The notes under the pieces are model-generated. The model had not been told where the DNA came from. It saw only the letters and a program-made list of their open reading frames with translations, and ran no database searches. Made by a program: the position numbers and the translations under genes. A stretch of DNA of 64,000 nucleotides from Alteromonas sp. BMJM2 (GTDB taxonomy: Bacteria; Pseudomonadota; Gammaproteobacteria; Enterobacterales; Alteromonadaceae), in assembly GCF_027257845.1 (NCBI RefSeq), contig NZ_JAPVOT010000007.1, forward strand, positions 62,001 to 126,000. The letters are read 5' to 3'. Positions 7,994 to 15,350 of the stretch are shown here, piece by piece. Every line of letters begins with the position of its first letter. Positions within the stretch are counted from its first letter, which is position 1.

Positions 7994-8147
7994 ATTTAAT
8001 ATAATAGATATATATACTTAATTAATAAAAAGCACACAAACACAACACAACACAAACACTACACTGGGCTGCGACAAGCGCAGCGTATTTTCTTCGACTT
8101 TTACTGTCAAGCAAGTCTTTCTTTTATCTACTTATTTAGGTTGATTT
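7994..8147. other. non-coding stretch with repeat and hairpin
   Basis: Holds AAAGCACACAAA (8029-8040) leading into a CA-rich tract, then a 6-bp hairpin GCTGCG/CGCAGC (8068-8073/8079-8084). No gene is seen. Confidence 0.35.
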
Positions 8148-8161
8148 TGTGCTATCGCACA
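8148..8161 (+). promoter_or_regulatory. hairpin promoter candidate 6
   Basis: TGTGC-TATC-GCACA followed by GTAGTGG. The stem is identical to candidate 2. It is 53 bases before the next gene, with TCTATGAGGA between. Confidence 0.55.
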
Positions 8162-8214
8162 GTAGTGGAGTTAACTGTAACTTCACTAATTCAATCTATG
8201 AGGATAGACAGACA

Positions 8215-8610
8215 ATGGCTAAAATTACTAATCGTGCAGCAAGCAACGCAATCCCTTCAATCGCTAATAACAACCGTGGTTCACGCAATCAAAAAGCTGA
8301 TGCGTTTGCCAACTTAGTGTTTGAATTACCTAATGGTGAAGTTGTTCCAGCATCTCGTGTTGGTCTTTCTTTGACATTCGTTGATGAGCCTTCTTCTCAA
8401 ATGCAAGCTGTTCACAATTACATGATTGAGAACCCTGAAGAAGCTGCTAAGAATCTTAAGTTGTCTATACGTGATATTCACGTTGTTCAGCAACCTAAAG
8501 AAGAAGAGCTCGACATCGCTTCTATGTTCAAACCTAAAGCAACTAAAGAAGAATCATCGACTGATGAAACTACTCAAAAGTTGAAGTCTTTAATGACTAA
8601 AACAGCTTAA
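8215..8610 (+). CDS. early phage protein, possible ssDNA/replication accessory
   Basis: 131 aa starting MAKITNRAASNAIPSIANNN. The start follows the CTATGAGGA element. The GTG at 8149 lies inside the promoter hairpin and is rejected. The N-terminus is Asn/Arg-rich and flexible, a central folded part (about 35-100) follows, and the tail is acidic and Ser/Thr-rich (KEESSTDETTQ), as in some single-strand-binding or RNAP-accessory proteins of phages. No family is recognised. A role with the middle RNA polymerase would be attractive but is unproven. Confidence 0.55.
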   Translation: MAKITNRAASNAIPSIANNNRGSRNQKADAFANLVFELPNGEVVPASRVGLSLTFVDEPSSQMQAVHNYMIENPEEAAKNLKLSIRDIHVVQQPKEEELDIASMFKPKATKEESSTDETTQKLKSLMTKTA

Positions 8611-8627
8611 TTCAAGCTCTCTAAATG

Positions 8628-8650
8628 AGGACACTTCGGTGTCCTTTTTT
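8628..8650 (+). terminator. intrinsic terminator with UUCG loop
   Basis: AGGACAC-TTCG-GTGTCCT followed by TTTTT, 17 bases after the stop of the 131-aa gene. Confidence 0.85.
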
Positions 8651-8670
8651 ATTGCCTAAAGGAAAGTGAA

Positions 8671-8790
8671 ATGCCTACTGATTACGTTATGCGTAACCCT
8701 TCTCAGCCCAGTAAATTAAAGAACTGGCACTTGACTGTTGCCTTTGCTGTCGGTTCAGCATTGGCGCTCTTATTTATCTTTTCGGCCTAA
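8671..8790 (+). CDS. 39-aa single-helix membrane peptide
   Basis: ATG 8671 to TAA 8790 with AAAGGAAA upstream. A polar N-terminal half (MPTDYVMRNPSQPSKLKNWH) is followed by one transmembrane helix of about 18 residues ending at the C-terminus (FAVGSALALLFIFSA). The stop overlaps hairpin candidate 7. Small membrane peptides among early phage genes often alter host membrane or exclude other phages. The function here is unknown. Confidence 0.5.
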   Translation: MPTDYVMRNPSQPSKLKNWHLTVAFAVGSALALLFIFSA

Positions 8791-8795
8791 CGGCC
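8784..8795 (+). promoter_or_regulatory. hairpin promoter candidate 7
   Basis: GGCC-TAAC-GGCC followed by AGTTATGGG, the same tail as candidate 1. A second inverted repeat (GTGTG/CACAC, 8806-8810/8817-8821) follows before the CTATGAGGA of the next gene. Confidence 0.45.
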
Positions 8796-8855
8796 AGTTA
8801 TGGGTGTGTGCTGTTACACACTCGCTCTTCGACTTCCACTATGAGGATTATGGAA

Positions 8856-9002
8856 ATGAATTTATTTGATACTGAATTAAACGAAACAATCGAACGTCTT
8901 GAGAATGAACTTGAGATGGAAGCAATGTTTAAGCAAGAGCTAGCAAGCCTTGAAGATGAATTAGCAAGTGACTCACTGCTACCAGAATTAGATTTTCATT
9001 AA
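8856..9002 (+). CDS. small acidic early protein
   Basis: 48 aa starting MNLFDTELNETIERLENELE. Two in-frame ATGs are possible. The second (8856) is 8 bases from GAGGA and preferred. The protein is extremely acidic (Glu/Asp/Leu repeats) and should form an amphipathic helix or coiled coil, the profile of DNA mimics and small host-takeover proteins. That reading is speculative. Confidence 0.5.
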   Translation: MNLFDTELNETIERLENELEMEAMFKQELASLEDELASDSLLPELDFH

Positions 9003-9011
9003 TCAAATTAT

Positions 9012-9037
9012 GGGGCCTTCGGCCCCTTAAATTTTTA
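9012..9037 (+). terminator. intrinsic terminator
   Basis: GGGGCC-TTC-GGCCCC, followed after TTAAA by a short T-run. It lies 9 bases beyond a stop codon and just before hairpin candidate 8. Confidence 0.65.
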
Positions 9038-9045
9038 GTTGATAG

Positions 9046-9060
9046 CTGCGCTCCGCGCAG
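9046..9060 (+). promoter_or_regulatory. hairpin promoter candidate 8 (RNA polymerase gene)
   Basis: CTGCGC-TCC-GCGCAG, a perfect 6-bp stem with a three-base TCC loop (GGA on the template strand). It stands 41 bases before the RNAP N-terminal gene. A second hairpin, TTCGGC/GCCGAA, follows at 9064-9079. Confidence 0.6.
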
Positions 9061-9101
9061 TCTTTCGGCTGAAGCCGAACTTAGATGAAAGAGCAGATGA
9101 T

Positions 9102-10007
9102 ATGAGCCAATTGAACAAAATAGACTACCAACGTTACGTTGAGATAACCCATTCAAAGAAGCAAGTGAACAAAGTCATATTGAATGACCTCACTGCTGAA
9201 CAGGAAATGATTGATCTGATTGCGTCCACCGCTGACGCTCTGACGCAATGGCTAGAGGGAGACTACTATCACTCTAAGAATGAAAGGCTAATCCAGTTAG
9301 AAGACAGAGATATGCAGCAAATCGTGCTTGATATTCTTTGTGAAACAGCCGTGCTAACTGACCCAGTTGAGTTCACAAGTATTGTAGGTCAGTGTGCTGG
9401 CGTACTACGTATGTCCGATAAATATGAGGGCATTGTGACTACAGCTGAAATTATGTCAGTCATTGCAGAGTATGACCTATTCGACATATTCAAAATGGAG
9501 ACTGACGAGGGTGCAACATTGCACCTAATGAATAACATCGAGCTTAGTGAACAAGTGCATAAGCATCTTCGTGCTACTAAGTATCTACCACCAATGATAG
9601 TGCAGCCTAACGAGGTTACACGTAACTATGATAGTGACCTCTTAACCGAGAGTAGTTCTATGATCTTAGGCAAGGGTACTCACCATGATGAGGACATCTG
9701 CTTAGACTCAATTAATACATTCAACAGAATCCCACTCTGTTTGAATGAAAGAATACTCACTCAGTTAAGCGAGGTGCCGAAGAAAGCTGATATGCCTGCC
9801 GATACTAAGCGCCAATGGTTAACGTTCGTTACAGAGTCATACAGAACGTATCGTGACCTAATCCAAACTGGTAATAAGTTCTATGAACGCCATAAGGTTG
9901 ATAAACGTGGACGTACCTATGCTCAGGGCTATCACGTGTCCACTCAAGGCAATCAGTTCCGTAAAGCTATCGTAGAGTTCGCAGACAAAGAGGTAATCGA
10001 GGGATGA
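9102..10007 (+). CDS. single-subunit RNA polymerase, N-terminal subunit (N4 gp15-like)
   Basis: 301 aa. The C-terminal 35 residues contain KVDKRGRTYAQGYHVSTQGN, matching the conserved DWRGRVY...PQGN segment of T7 RNA polymerase. The frame stops right after the following helix (KAIVEFADKEVIEG), where T7 RNAP continues into KEGYYWLKIHGAN. The remainder of the polymerase is encoded at 10982-12172. N4 RNAPII, which transcribes middle genes, is likewise a heterodimer of two T7-like halves (gp15 and gp16). ATG 9102 is chosen because upstream in-frame codons lie in the promoter hairpins, although its Shine-Dalgarno is weak. It should bind promoter DNA and the nascent strand, while catalysis lies in the other subunit. 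Confidence 0.85.
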   Translation: MSQLNKIDYQRYVEITHSKKQVNKVILNDLTAEQEMIDLIASTADALTQWLEGDYYHSKNERLIQLEDRDMQQIVLDILCETAVLTDPVEFTSIVGQCAGVLRMSDKYEGIVTTAEIMSVIAEYDLFDIFKMETDEGATLHLMNNIELSEQVHKHLRATKYLPPMIVQPNEVTRNYDSDLLTESSSMILGKGTHHDEDICLDSINTFNRIPLCLNERILTQLSEVPKKADMPADTKRQWLTFVTESYRTYRDLIQTGNKFYERHKVDKRGRTYAQGYHVSTQGNQFRKAIVEFADKEVIEG

Positions 10008-10252
10008 GTAAATACGTTGAAGTACAAAACCGTTTAAGTTCAGTTAAAGGCTACTTGAGAAGAATCAAGGGCAAACCGAGTACGTGGCTAATTGATGCTG
10101 CGTACTCAACGTCAGACCGTGATATGGAATACCACGAAAAACTACGTTTGGAACATGAACTTTATATCGAAGCTGTTACTGAAATTCTTGAAGACCAACG
10201 TAAAGCAGACCAAGCCAAGATTGATGCTATCGAGGAACTTTTAAGTGATTGA
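10004..10252 (+). CDS. small protein between RNAP subunit genes
   Basis: 82 aa, overlapping the RNAP N-subunit stop by ATGA, so translationally coupled. The product is highly charged and helical (LRLEHELYIEAVTEILEDQRK) with Tyr- and Arg-rich N-terminus. No family is recognised. Because it is inserted between the two halves of a polymerase and coupled to the first, a polymerase accessory role is possible but untested. Confidence 0.55.
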   Translation: MSKYVEVQNRLSSVKGYLRRIKGKPSTWLIDAAYSTSDRDMEYHEKLRLEHELYIEAVTEILEDQRKADQAKIDAIEELLSD

Positions 10253-10529
10253 AGTCTATGGAGATATGGACTTCTCAATCGATGATGCTAACGGAGATGA
10301 CGACATCGTTTACTGGTTCGAAGACATAGCTTGCCTATGTACTCGTAACAGTGACGGTTCGTTCTTCGTGCTCAACGGTTGTTGGGAGTTCAAAATTATA
10401 GATGGCAACTGCGTTATTAACGAACCAATGCTAATAGGTAAAGGTGACCACATATTGCGTAAAATCAATAAGCCTAAAGCTATGAAACGTAAGCAGTTTG
10501 ACAAAATGATGCCTAACTTTGGGTATTAA
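10245..10529 (+). CDS. small protein between RNAP subunit genes
   Basis: 94 aa from GTG 10245, which has GAGGA 8 bases upstream and overlaps the preceding gene by 8 bases. An acidic N-terminus (DDANGDDDIVYWFED) is followed by beta-rich sequence (CLCTRNSDGSFFVLNGCWEF) and a basic C-terminal tail. No family is recognised. Confidence 0.55.
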   Translation: MIEVYGDMDFSIDDANGDDDIVYWFEDIACLCTRNSDGSFFVLNGCWEFKIIDGNCVINEPMLIGKGDHILRKINKPKAMKRKQFDKMMPNFGY

Positions 10530-10538
10530 GGAGAAACA

Positions 10539-10925
10539 ATGAATAAACAACTTAACCAAGCTGAAGCTCTAAGAGCTTTGGCTAATGGACAAGAAATTCA
10601 GTACCTAGATACCAATGGTATTTACAGAGATATGGACAAAGAGAACTTTAACCCTATCCGTAGACCATCACTCACATGGCGAATCAAGTTAGAACCTGCC
10701 CAAGAAGCATTCTACAACTGGTGTGATAATAACGGCCCAGACGTAGGCGAAGAAGAGGGTTTCCATGCTGGATGGAAAGCCGCTATGGAGTACGCTGAAT
10801 CAAAAAAAGCCCTAACGGGCAGTGATGATGTTACTCCCGAACGTTACAGGGCTGATTTAAGCCCTCACAACAAAGATGACCCTCTTAACTGGAATATAAG
10901 AGCTCCAGTAAGAAATAATAAATAA
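10539..10925 (+). CDS. small phage protein between RNAP subunit genes
   Basis: 128 aa with AAGGAG before the ATG. The first part (QAEALRALANGQEIQYLD followed by SLTWRIK) looks like the short beta-domain found in many phage proteins that begin with LNQAEALRALANG. The second part has an EAFYNWCDNNG...GFHAGWKAAMEYA helix seen in small phage proteins of unknown role. The tail is polar. It is the last gene before hairpin candidate 9. Confidence 0.55.
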   Translation: MNKQLNQAEALRALANGQEIQYLDTNGIYRDMDKENFNPIRRPSLTWRIKLEPAQEAFYNWCDNNGPDVGEEEGFHAGWKAAMEYAESKKALTGSDDVTPERYRADLSPHNKDDPLNWNIRAPVRNNK

Positions 10926-10930
10926 ACCAC

Positions 10931-10954
10931 GCAGCCTGTGCTACGCACGGCTGC
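10931..10954 (+). promoter_or_regulatory. hairpin promoter candidate 9 (RNAP catalytic subunit)
   Basis: Inner GTGC-TAC-GCAC (10938-10948) inside GCAGCC/GGCTGC with one bulged T, ten pairs in all. It is 27 bases before the ATG of the RNAP C-subunit, with AACTATATGAGGA in between. Confidence 0.5.
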
Positions 10955-10981
10955 TGCATCCAACTATATGAGGATTTAGTT

Positions 10982-12172
10982 ATGGAATTATTTACTGGTA
11001 AGCAATACGTTAAAATCGCACTGGCCAACGCATTTGGTCTTGATAAAGAATTGTTCCAAACTCGCCTTGATTGGGTTGAAACCAAGTCAATGGACGAGCT
11101 CCATGCGTTAGTACATGACGCTGATGAACCGGCTATCTACTTAGGTGCATTGCTTGCACTCGAAGACGCTGAAGCAGGTAGACCATCAGGCTTCATGGTT
11201 GGCCTAGACGCTTGTTCGTCTGGTGTTCAAATCATGGGTGCAATGATGAATTGTGAAGTCACTTGTAAGTCTACCGGGCTTATTGATACAGGCCGTAGAG
11301 CTGACATCTACAGTGATGTAACTAACGTGATGAACCAATCACCTAACATCTCAGTGAATATACCTCGTAAGGAAGTTAAGCCAGCCTTAATGACTCACTT
11401 CTATGGTTCAACTGAGCAACCTAAGATCATATTTGGTGAAGATACTCCTGAGCTAGAAGCCTTCTATGCGTCACTGAACTCTGTTGCACATGGCGCCACA
11501 ATCGCTATGGAACATCTACTAGGTGCATGGCAGCCATACGCAGACGAACATAGATGGTCATTACCTGATGGATTCGTTGCTGTATGTCCTGTCACTGAAA
11601 AGGTTGATAAGCGTATTGAAGTAGATGAGTTAGACCACTCTACCTTCACTCACCGCTTTGAAATAGTTAACGGCCAAGAGAAAGGCTTGTCTATCGCTGC
11701 TAACGTAGTGCATAGCATCGACGGCATGTTAGTCCGTGAGATGAATAGACGTTGTAACTATGACCCAAACATGCTTAAAGCTACCAAGTATGACATAGAG
11801 AACTACTGGGCTAAGAACGGTAAGCACCCTAAGCCTAGTAACGAGTTTGTATCATTACGCCTAGCTGAGAAGTTCATGTTCATGGAACTGCTTATGTCTG
11901 ACTTCGAAGAAGAGCTTGAAGAACTACATAGGCTGATTGTGCAGTCGTTGGCTCACAAATCATTCCCTGTTAAGTGTGTGCACGACGAGTTCAAGTGTCA
12001 CCCTAACAACATGAACCACTTGCGTAAGCACTATGTTGAGATGTTCCAGCAGTTAGCTAAGTCTGACCTGCTATCGGATATTCTCACTGAAATACACGGC
12101 TCACCCTACTCTATTGCTAAGGTTGGTAATGTCGTCAATGACATTGGTAACGCCAACTACGCACTATCCTAA
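10982..12172 (+). CDS. single-subunit RNA polymerase, catalytic C-terminal subunit (N4 gp16-like)
   Basis: 396 aa with all T7-family catalytic motifs. Motif A is GLDACSSGVQ (D76, equivalent to T7 D537). Motif B is RKEVKPALMTHFYGS, in which R129, K133 and Y141 keep the exact spacing of T7 R627, K631 and Y639. The NVVHSIDG stretch (H244) matches T7 FVHSQDG, and motif C is VHDEF (H334-D335, equivalent to H811-D812). The protein begins where the 9102-10007 product ends, so the two make one polymerase, as in the N4 RNAPII heterodimer. It is expected to transcribe phage middle genes. A terminator follows directly. Confidence 0.9.
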   Translation: MELFTGKQYVKIALANAFGLDKELFQTRLDWVETKSMDELHALVHDADEPAIYLGALLALEDAEAGRPSGFMVGLDACSSGVQIMGAMMNCEVTCKSTGLIDTGRRADIYSDVTNVMNQSPNISVNIPRKEVKPALMTHFYGSTEQPKIIFGEDTPELEAFYASLNSVAHGATIAMEHLLGAWQPYADEHRWSLPDGFVAVCPVTEKVDKRIEVDELDHSTFTHRFEIVNGQEKGLSIAANVVHSIDGMLVREMNRRCNYDPNMLKATKYDIENYWAKNGKHPKPSNEFVSLRLAEKFMFMELLMSDFEEELEELHRLIVQSLAHKSFPVKCVHDEFKCHPNNMNHLRKHYVEMFQQLAKSDLLSDILTEIHGSPYSIAKVGNVVNDIGNANYALS

Positions 12173-12174
12173 AC

Positions 12175-12202
12175 AAAAGCCCTTCGGGGCTTTTTCTTTT
12201 TT
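12175..12202 (+). terminator. intrinsic terminator after RNAP gene
   Basis: AAAAGCCC-TTCG-GGGCTTTT followed by a second T-run, 3 bases after the stop codon. Confidence 0.85.
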
Positions 12203-12225
12203 AAAATACACTAGTTGAAAGAGCT

Positions 12226-12240
12226 GTGTGCTCCGCACAC
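12226..12240 (+). promoter_or_regulatory. hairpin promoter candidate 10
   Basis: GTGTGC-TCC-GCACAC, a 6-bp stem with TCC loop as in candidate 8, located just after a terminator and 67 bases before the next gene. Confidence 0.6.
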
Positions 12241-12306
12241 TGGTGTGACTATCAACCGATATACTAAGTTCTCTGAAACGAGGTATTCTGACTATGTAAC
12301 CACTAT

Positions 12307-12516
12307 ATGACAAACCTAACCCAAAACCCCCAAACCGCTGTCTTAGACAGTCTCAAATTAAACGTCACTGCCCAAGCTGATAGCTTAGAAGAAGCAAAAC
12401 AACTCGCATTCAGTTCGGTACTAGAGAATCCAACCAGACATTCAGTATCACAGGCATTAGACATCTACCACAACACGCTAATTGAAGCCGTAAAAGTAAA
12501 CATTAAGGGCATATAA
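12307..12516 (+). CDS. small phage protein, unknown
   Basis: 69 aa, mostly helical, no recognised domain. It ends 1 base before the AAA+ ATPase start, so both are probably expressed together and it may serve as an ATPase partner. There is no strong Shine-Dalgarno. The ATG at 12307 is the only in-frame candidate near the leader. Confidence 0.5.
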   Translation: MTNLTQNPQTAVLDSLKLNVTAQADSLEEAKQLAFSSVLENPTRHSVSQALDIYHNTLIEAVKVNIKGI

Positions 12517-12517
12517 C

Positions 12518-13324
12518 ATGCTAAAGCACCGCGAAGAGTTAGACCGTATTTTCAGTATTTTCGTATCGAGCAAAGCAGAGATACGTCCTCATTTTATCTT
12601 TACTGGCCCATCTGGTTCAGGCAAGACATTCACCATTGCACAGTTAGCCGAGAAGCACGGTGTTAACTTCCTTGAGATTAACGCTGCACAGCTAACCAAA
12701 GAAGGTACAAGCGGAAACAGTTTGTCCAAGGCACTCGTGCCATTGGCCAACATGCAGCTAGGCCAGACAGTCATCTTTGTAGATGAGTTCGATAAGCTGT
12801 TTATCAGTGGTAATTCAAATTCAGAACTTGCGCATGAAACCACTAACGGTGTTCAAAACGAGTTCCTTAAAATCTTAGAATCAGACACGACTTCAGTGTT
12901 TGGTGACTATGGTAAGTACATCAACATTCCATGTAAGAACGTTCTGTTCATCTTTGCCGGTGCATTCAACGGTGAAGAAAACATCGACTTAGACAGACTG
13001 CGTGAAATTGGCCTTAAGACAGAGTTCTTAGGTCGAGTCGGTCTGGCCTACAACACAGACAAGATAGCATTGGAAGACCTCATTCAAGCCATGAAGGACT
13101 CTGAGCTGCTTGCCATGTACTTGGAACTCTTCCCTAAGATTAAGCGAAAGGACGTTGAGAGATCAGTCACTGACTCCTTAACGGAAGGCTATGAGAACAA
13201 TACACTTGGCTATCGAGCCATTACTACACTGCTTCACCAGTATTTCATCAACGGTGGCCCGACTACTAAGCAGAAACAAAAAGCCATGTTCAGCAAAACA
13301 CTTGAGTTCAGAAGTGCGAGCTGA
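12518..13324 (+). CDS. ClpX-like AAA+ ATPase
   Basis: 268 aa. Walker A is GPSGSGKT (residues 30-37) and Walker B is VIFVDEFDK (D89-E90). A LGRVGLAYNTDKIALEDLIQ segment (about 172-191) resembles the sensor/arginine region of ClpX (F-x-GR-x-P), followed by a small helical lid. It lacks a zinc-binding N-domain, so it is a minimal ring ATPase. N4-like phages carry AAA+ proteins of unknown substrate. Remodelling of host or replication proteins is the likely role. No protease partner gene is nearby. Confidence 0.75.
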   Translation: MLKHREELDRIFSIFVSSKAEIRPHFIFTGPSGSGKTFTIAQLAEKHGVNFLEINAAQLTKEGTSGNSLSKALVPLANMQLGQTVIFVDEFDKLFISGNSNSELAHETTNGVQNEFLKILESDTTSVFGDYGKYINIPCKNVLFIFAGAFNGEENIDLDRLREIGLKTEFLGRVGLAYNTDKIALEDLIQAMKDSELLAMYLELFPKIKRKDVERSVTDSLTEGYENNTLGYRAITTLLHQYFINGGPTTKQKQKAMFSKTLEFRSAS

Positions 13325-13673
13325 GTTTAAAAAAGGCGACAAGGTGACTTATAAACCTTATGAAGTTCACCGAACCATGTACGTGGTAGCCATTGAAGAT
13401 AATCCAAGACACTTAGATGGCTCACCTGACGACAGAATCCATTATCGCTTGGCTAATAAAATAGGACTACCTCCGGTAGTTCGTTCGACTGGCTTATGCA
13501 TAATGGAATCTCAACTATTTGAGTCGAGTGCTTGGAAGGTAGTAATACCAGATCAAGAACAAGACCCAAACTACCAAAGTTTGACCTACCAAGATGCAGC
13601 CCAAATTCAAAACCTCTACGCAGAGAAAGGCCAGATGGTCATACTCCATGAGATGCATACTGCGCTCAATTAA
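13314..13673 (+). CDS. phage protein of unknown function
   Basis: 119 aa from GTG 13314, overlapping the ATPase gene by 11 bases. The longer frame (to 13191) is an out-of-frame shadow of the ATPase. The start region EFKKGDKVTYKPYEVHRTMYVV resembles an SH3-like or Tudor-like small barrel used by several phage proteins to bind partners or nucleic acid. The C-terminus is helical. Function unknown. Confidence 0.5.
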   Translation: MRAEFKKGDKVTYKPYEVHRTMYVVAIEDNPRHLDGSPDDRIHYRLANKIGLPPVVRSTGLCIMESQLFESSAWKVVIPDQEQDPNYQSLTYQDAAQIQNLYAEKGQMVILHEMHTALN

Positions 13674-13734
13674 AAACGTTGTACCCATCCTTGTGCTGTT
13701 CTTTGCGTGGTCTTACACCATAGAGGTAGACAGT

Positions 13735-13917
13735 ATGCACTATCCCGAAAACATGGGTAACACATCAAGCAACCCAAGTAGTCCTGACTACGCACCCGAA
13801 TACGGGTTGTGCTTTGCGTGTGACCATGAACTTATCCCTGATGGTGACAGATACGAGCCTGACTTAATCTGTCCCAATTCAGATTGTGACCAATCTCCTT
13901 ACTATGTAGAGGAATAA
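13735..13917 (+). CDS. small zinc-ribbon-like protein
   Basis: 60 aa. The pair CFAC and later CPNSDC gives four cysteines spaced like a zinc ribbon. ATG 13735 has GAGG 8 bases upstream. An upstream in-frame ATG at 13648 would add a hydrophobic N-terminal segment (VVPILVLFFAWSY) that could be a membrane anchor, and cannot be excluded. It lies 6 bases before dUTPase. Confidence 0.5.
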   Translation: MHYPENMGNTSSNPSSPDYAPEYGLCFACDHELIPDGDRYEPDLICPNSDCDQSPYYVEE

Positions 13918-13923
13918 AAACAA

Positions 13924-14457
13924 ATGACTGATGACGTTAAATCAGATGACCTAAATCTAACTGGTGAGAACCTAGTAGTAAATACTGCTGACTTGAAAAC
14001 AGTATTTTACCAGCCCCAACAAGACCACATCAAAGTGGTTAAGCATCATCCTGACGCTGCCTTGCCTTCAATGGCACACCCAGACGATGCCGGGTTAGAC
14101 TTACAAACAATGGAGTCTGTAACACTACCTCCAGGTAAATCATGTGTACTGCCATCAGGTATTGCTATGGAACTACCTAAAGGCTATTACGGACGCATCT
14201 CCAACCGCTCAAAGATAGCCAGTAAGCTTAATGTTGCGGTAATGGCGCGTATCATTGATAAACCGTTTACAGGTGAACTCAAAATCAACCTAATCAACTT
14301 AGGCCAAGATACTGTTGAGTTCCGTAAAGGGGACAAAGTAGCTCAAATCGTTATTGAGCGTACCTACAGCGATATGCCTATCGAAGAAGTAGACAGTCTT
14401 CAAGAAACATCACGTGGAGCATCAGGCATCGACGATGCCGAGATGCGTATACGTTAG
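13924..14457 (+). CDS. dut: dUTPase
   Basis: 177 aa trimeric dUTP pyrophosphatase, hydrolysing dUTP to dUMP and PPi. This keeps uracil out of phage DNA and supplies dUMP to ThyX. Motifs in order: 1 HPDDAGLDL, 2 GRISNRSKIA, 3 ARIIDKPFTGEL (substrate pocket), 4 RKGDKVAQIVI. Motif 5 is divergent: RGASGIDDA instead of the usual RGxxGFGST, so the Phe that normally stacks on the uracil is absent. About 35 extra residues precede the catalytic fold. It works in the same pathway as ThyX (28550) and the dNMP kinase (19274). Confidence 0.88.
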   Translation: MTDDVKSDDLNLTGENLVVNTADLKTVFYQPQQDHIKVVKHHPDAALPSMAHPDDAGLDLQTMESVTLPPGKSCVLPSGIAMELPKGYYGRISNRSKIASKLNVAVMARIIDKPFTGELKINLINLGQDTVEFRKGDKVAQIVIERTYSDMPIEEVDSLQETSRGASGIDDAEMRIR

Positions 14458-14460
14458 GTG

Positions 14461-14649
14461 ATGGACGAAAAAGAGTTTCGCCAACTCGACCATCTATTCC
14501 AAAGACAAAAAGACTATGTGAATAGTCTCATATCAACTAGAAGGTTTTTTAAAAACCATGCGAGAGAACTCCTTCGTAATAATAGAGATCTAAAAAATCA
14601 CATTAAAGAATTAGAGAACGCACTATACGGTCAATCCTCAACTGAATAA
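14461..14649 (+). CDS. small helical protein, unknown
   Basis: 62 aa, basic and strongly helical (FFKNHARELLRNNRDLKNHI), probably a coiled coil. ATG 14461 overlaps nothing but sits 3 bases after the dUTPase stop with AGG before it. A GTG at 14458 is an alternative. It is the last gene before the structured non-coding block. Confidence 0.5.
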   Translation: MDEKEFRQLDHLFQRQKDYVNSLISTRRFFKNHARELLRNNRDLKNHIKELENALYGQSSTE

Positions 14650-14769
14650 TCATGCTCGGAAGGCTGGTTTGAAAGTGACCTAAGTGGTGTGTTCTCTTAC
14701 CTTGTTACATACCATTGGTGGCTCAACTGAGTACTCTTACTCGACACGAGTGGTATGTAAAAGGCGTAT

Positions 14770-14910
14770 ACAGGTGCATGGTGCACTATCGGGTTCGATA
14801 CCCGACTTACAACACATGATTTGTTTGCGGGCCTGCGGGCACTTCATGTGGTGTAAGCCTGATGGCAGGGATAAGAGTTAAAATTGTTGGTTCGAGTCCA
14901 ACCGCCTGTA
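14770..14910 (+). ncRNA. tRNA-like element with long insert
   Basis: ACAGGTG (14770-14776) pairs over all 7 positions (one G-U) with CGCCTGT (14903-14909), which directly follows a perfect T-arm, GTTGG-TTCGAGT-CCAAC. The interior is about 75 bases longer than in a tRNA and contains another T-arm-type hairpin and the 14-bp stem 14806-14857. CCA is not encoded. Confidence 0.35.
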
Positions 14911-15274
14911 TGCGCAACCCAATTCAATAATTCGTATAGTCGCAATTACTGCCGCGACTGTACTGAATAGTGTCGTAAAGCCAAATCTGTGAGTTTTTCT
15001 GCACTCATGACACAACAGACCATTCACCCTGACCTAACGTTAGCGCAGGTATGGGGTGCTTTGGAGATGTATCTGCATTCTAACTAACCAATAGTTATTA
15101 TACTGTCTGTCCACAACCGCAGATACATCTACCAAAACATCCCTTTTCAACGCCAAGTAAACTCACTCAAATCAGCCTAGCTATGGTGGCTAAAAGCTCC
15201 GCCCTGCATAGTTTATGAGGTGGAACATTGAGTGTGTCTAAGAGTATCTCTGGACACTTGGCACCATTTTCAAC

Positions 15275-15350
15275 GGTCACCTAGACAACGTTCCCATTAA
15301 CGCGGGGCTAGACGTAGGAGTGTCATAGGGTTCAATTCCCAAGGTGACCC
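15275..15350 (+). ncRNA. tRNA-like element, tRNA-sized
   Basis: GGTCACC (15275-15281) is perfectly complementary to GGTGACC (15343-15349), 76 bases end to end. The T-arm is TAGGG-TTCAATT-CCCAA with one mismatch. The interior does not give a normal D-arm (no GG) or a 5-bp/7-base anticodon arm. A small CGTT/AACG hairpin occupies the D-arm position. It is a degenerate or atypical tRNA. Confidence 0.4.

Noticed and set aside
9012..9026. GGGGCC-TTC-GGCCCC as a further promoter hairpin
   Set aside because: Follows a stop codon and is followed by a T-run, so terminator is the simpler reading.
14684..14881. 65-aa open frame in the structured RNA block
   Set aside because: No ribosome site, odd composition, and it crosses several strong hairpins and a T-arm; better explained as RNA.
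14770..15350. Calling two ordinary tRNA genes
   Set aside because: Acceptor and T-arms fit, but D-arms and anticodon arms do not, and no anticodon can be assigned. Listed as tRNA-like only.
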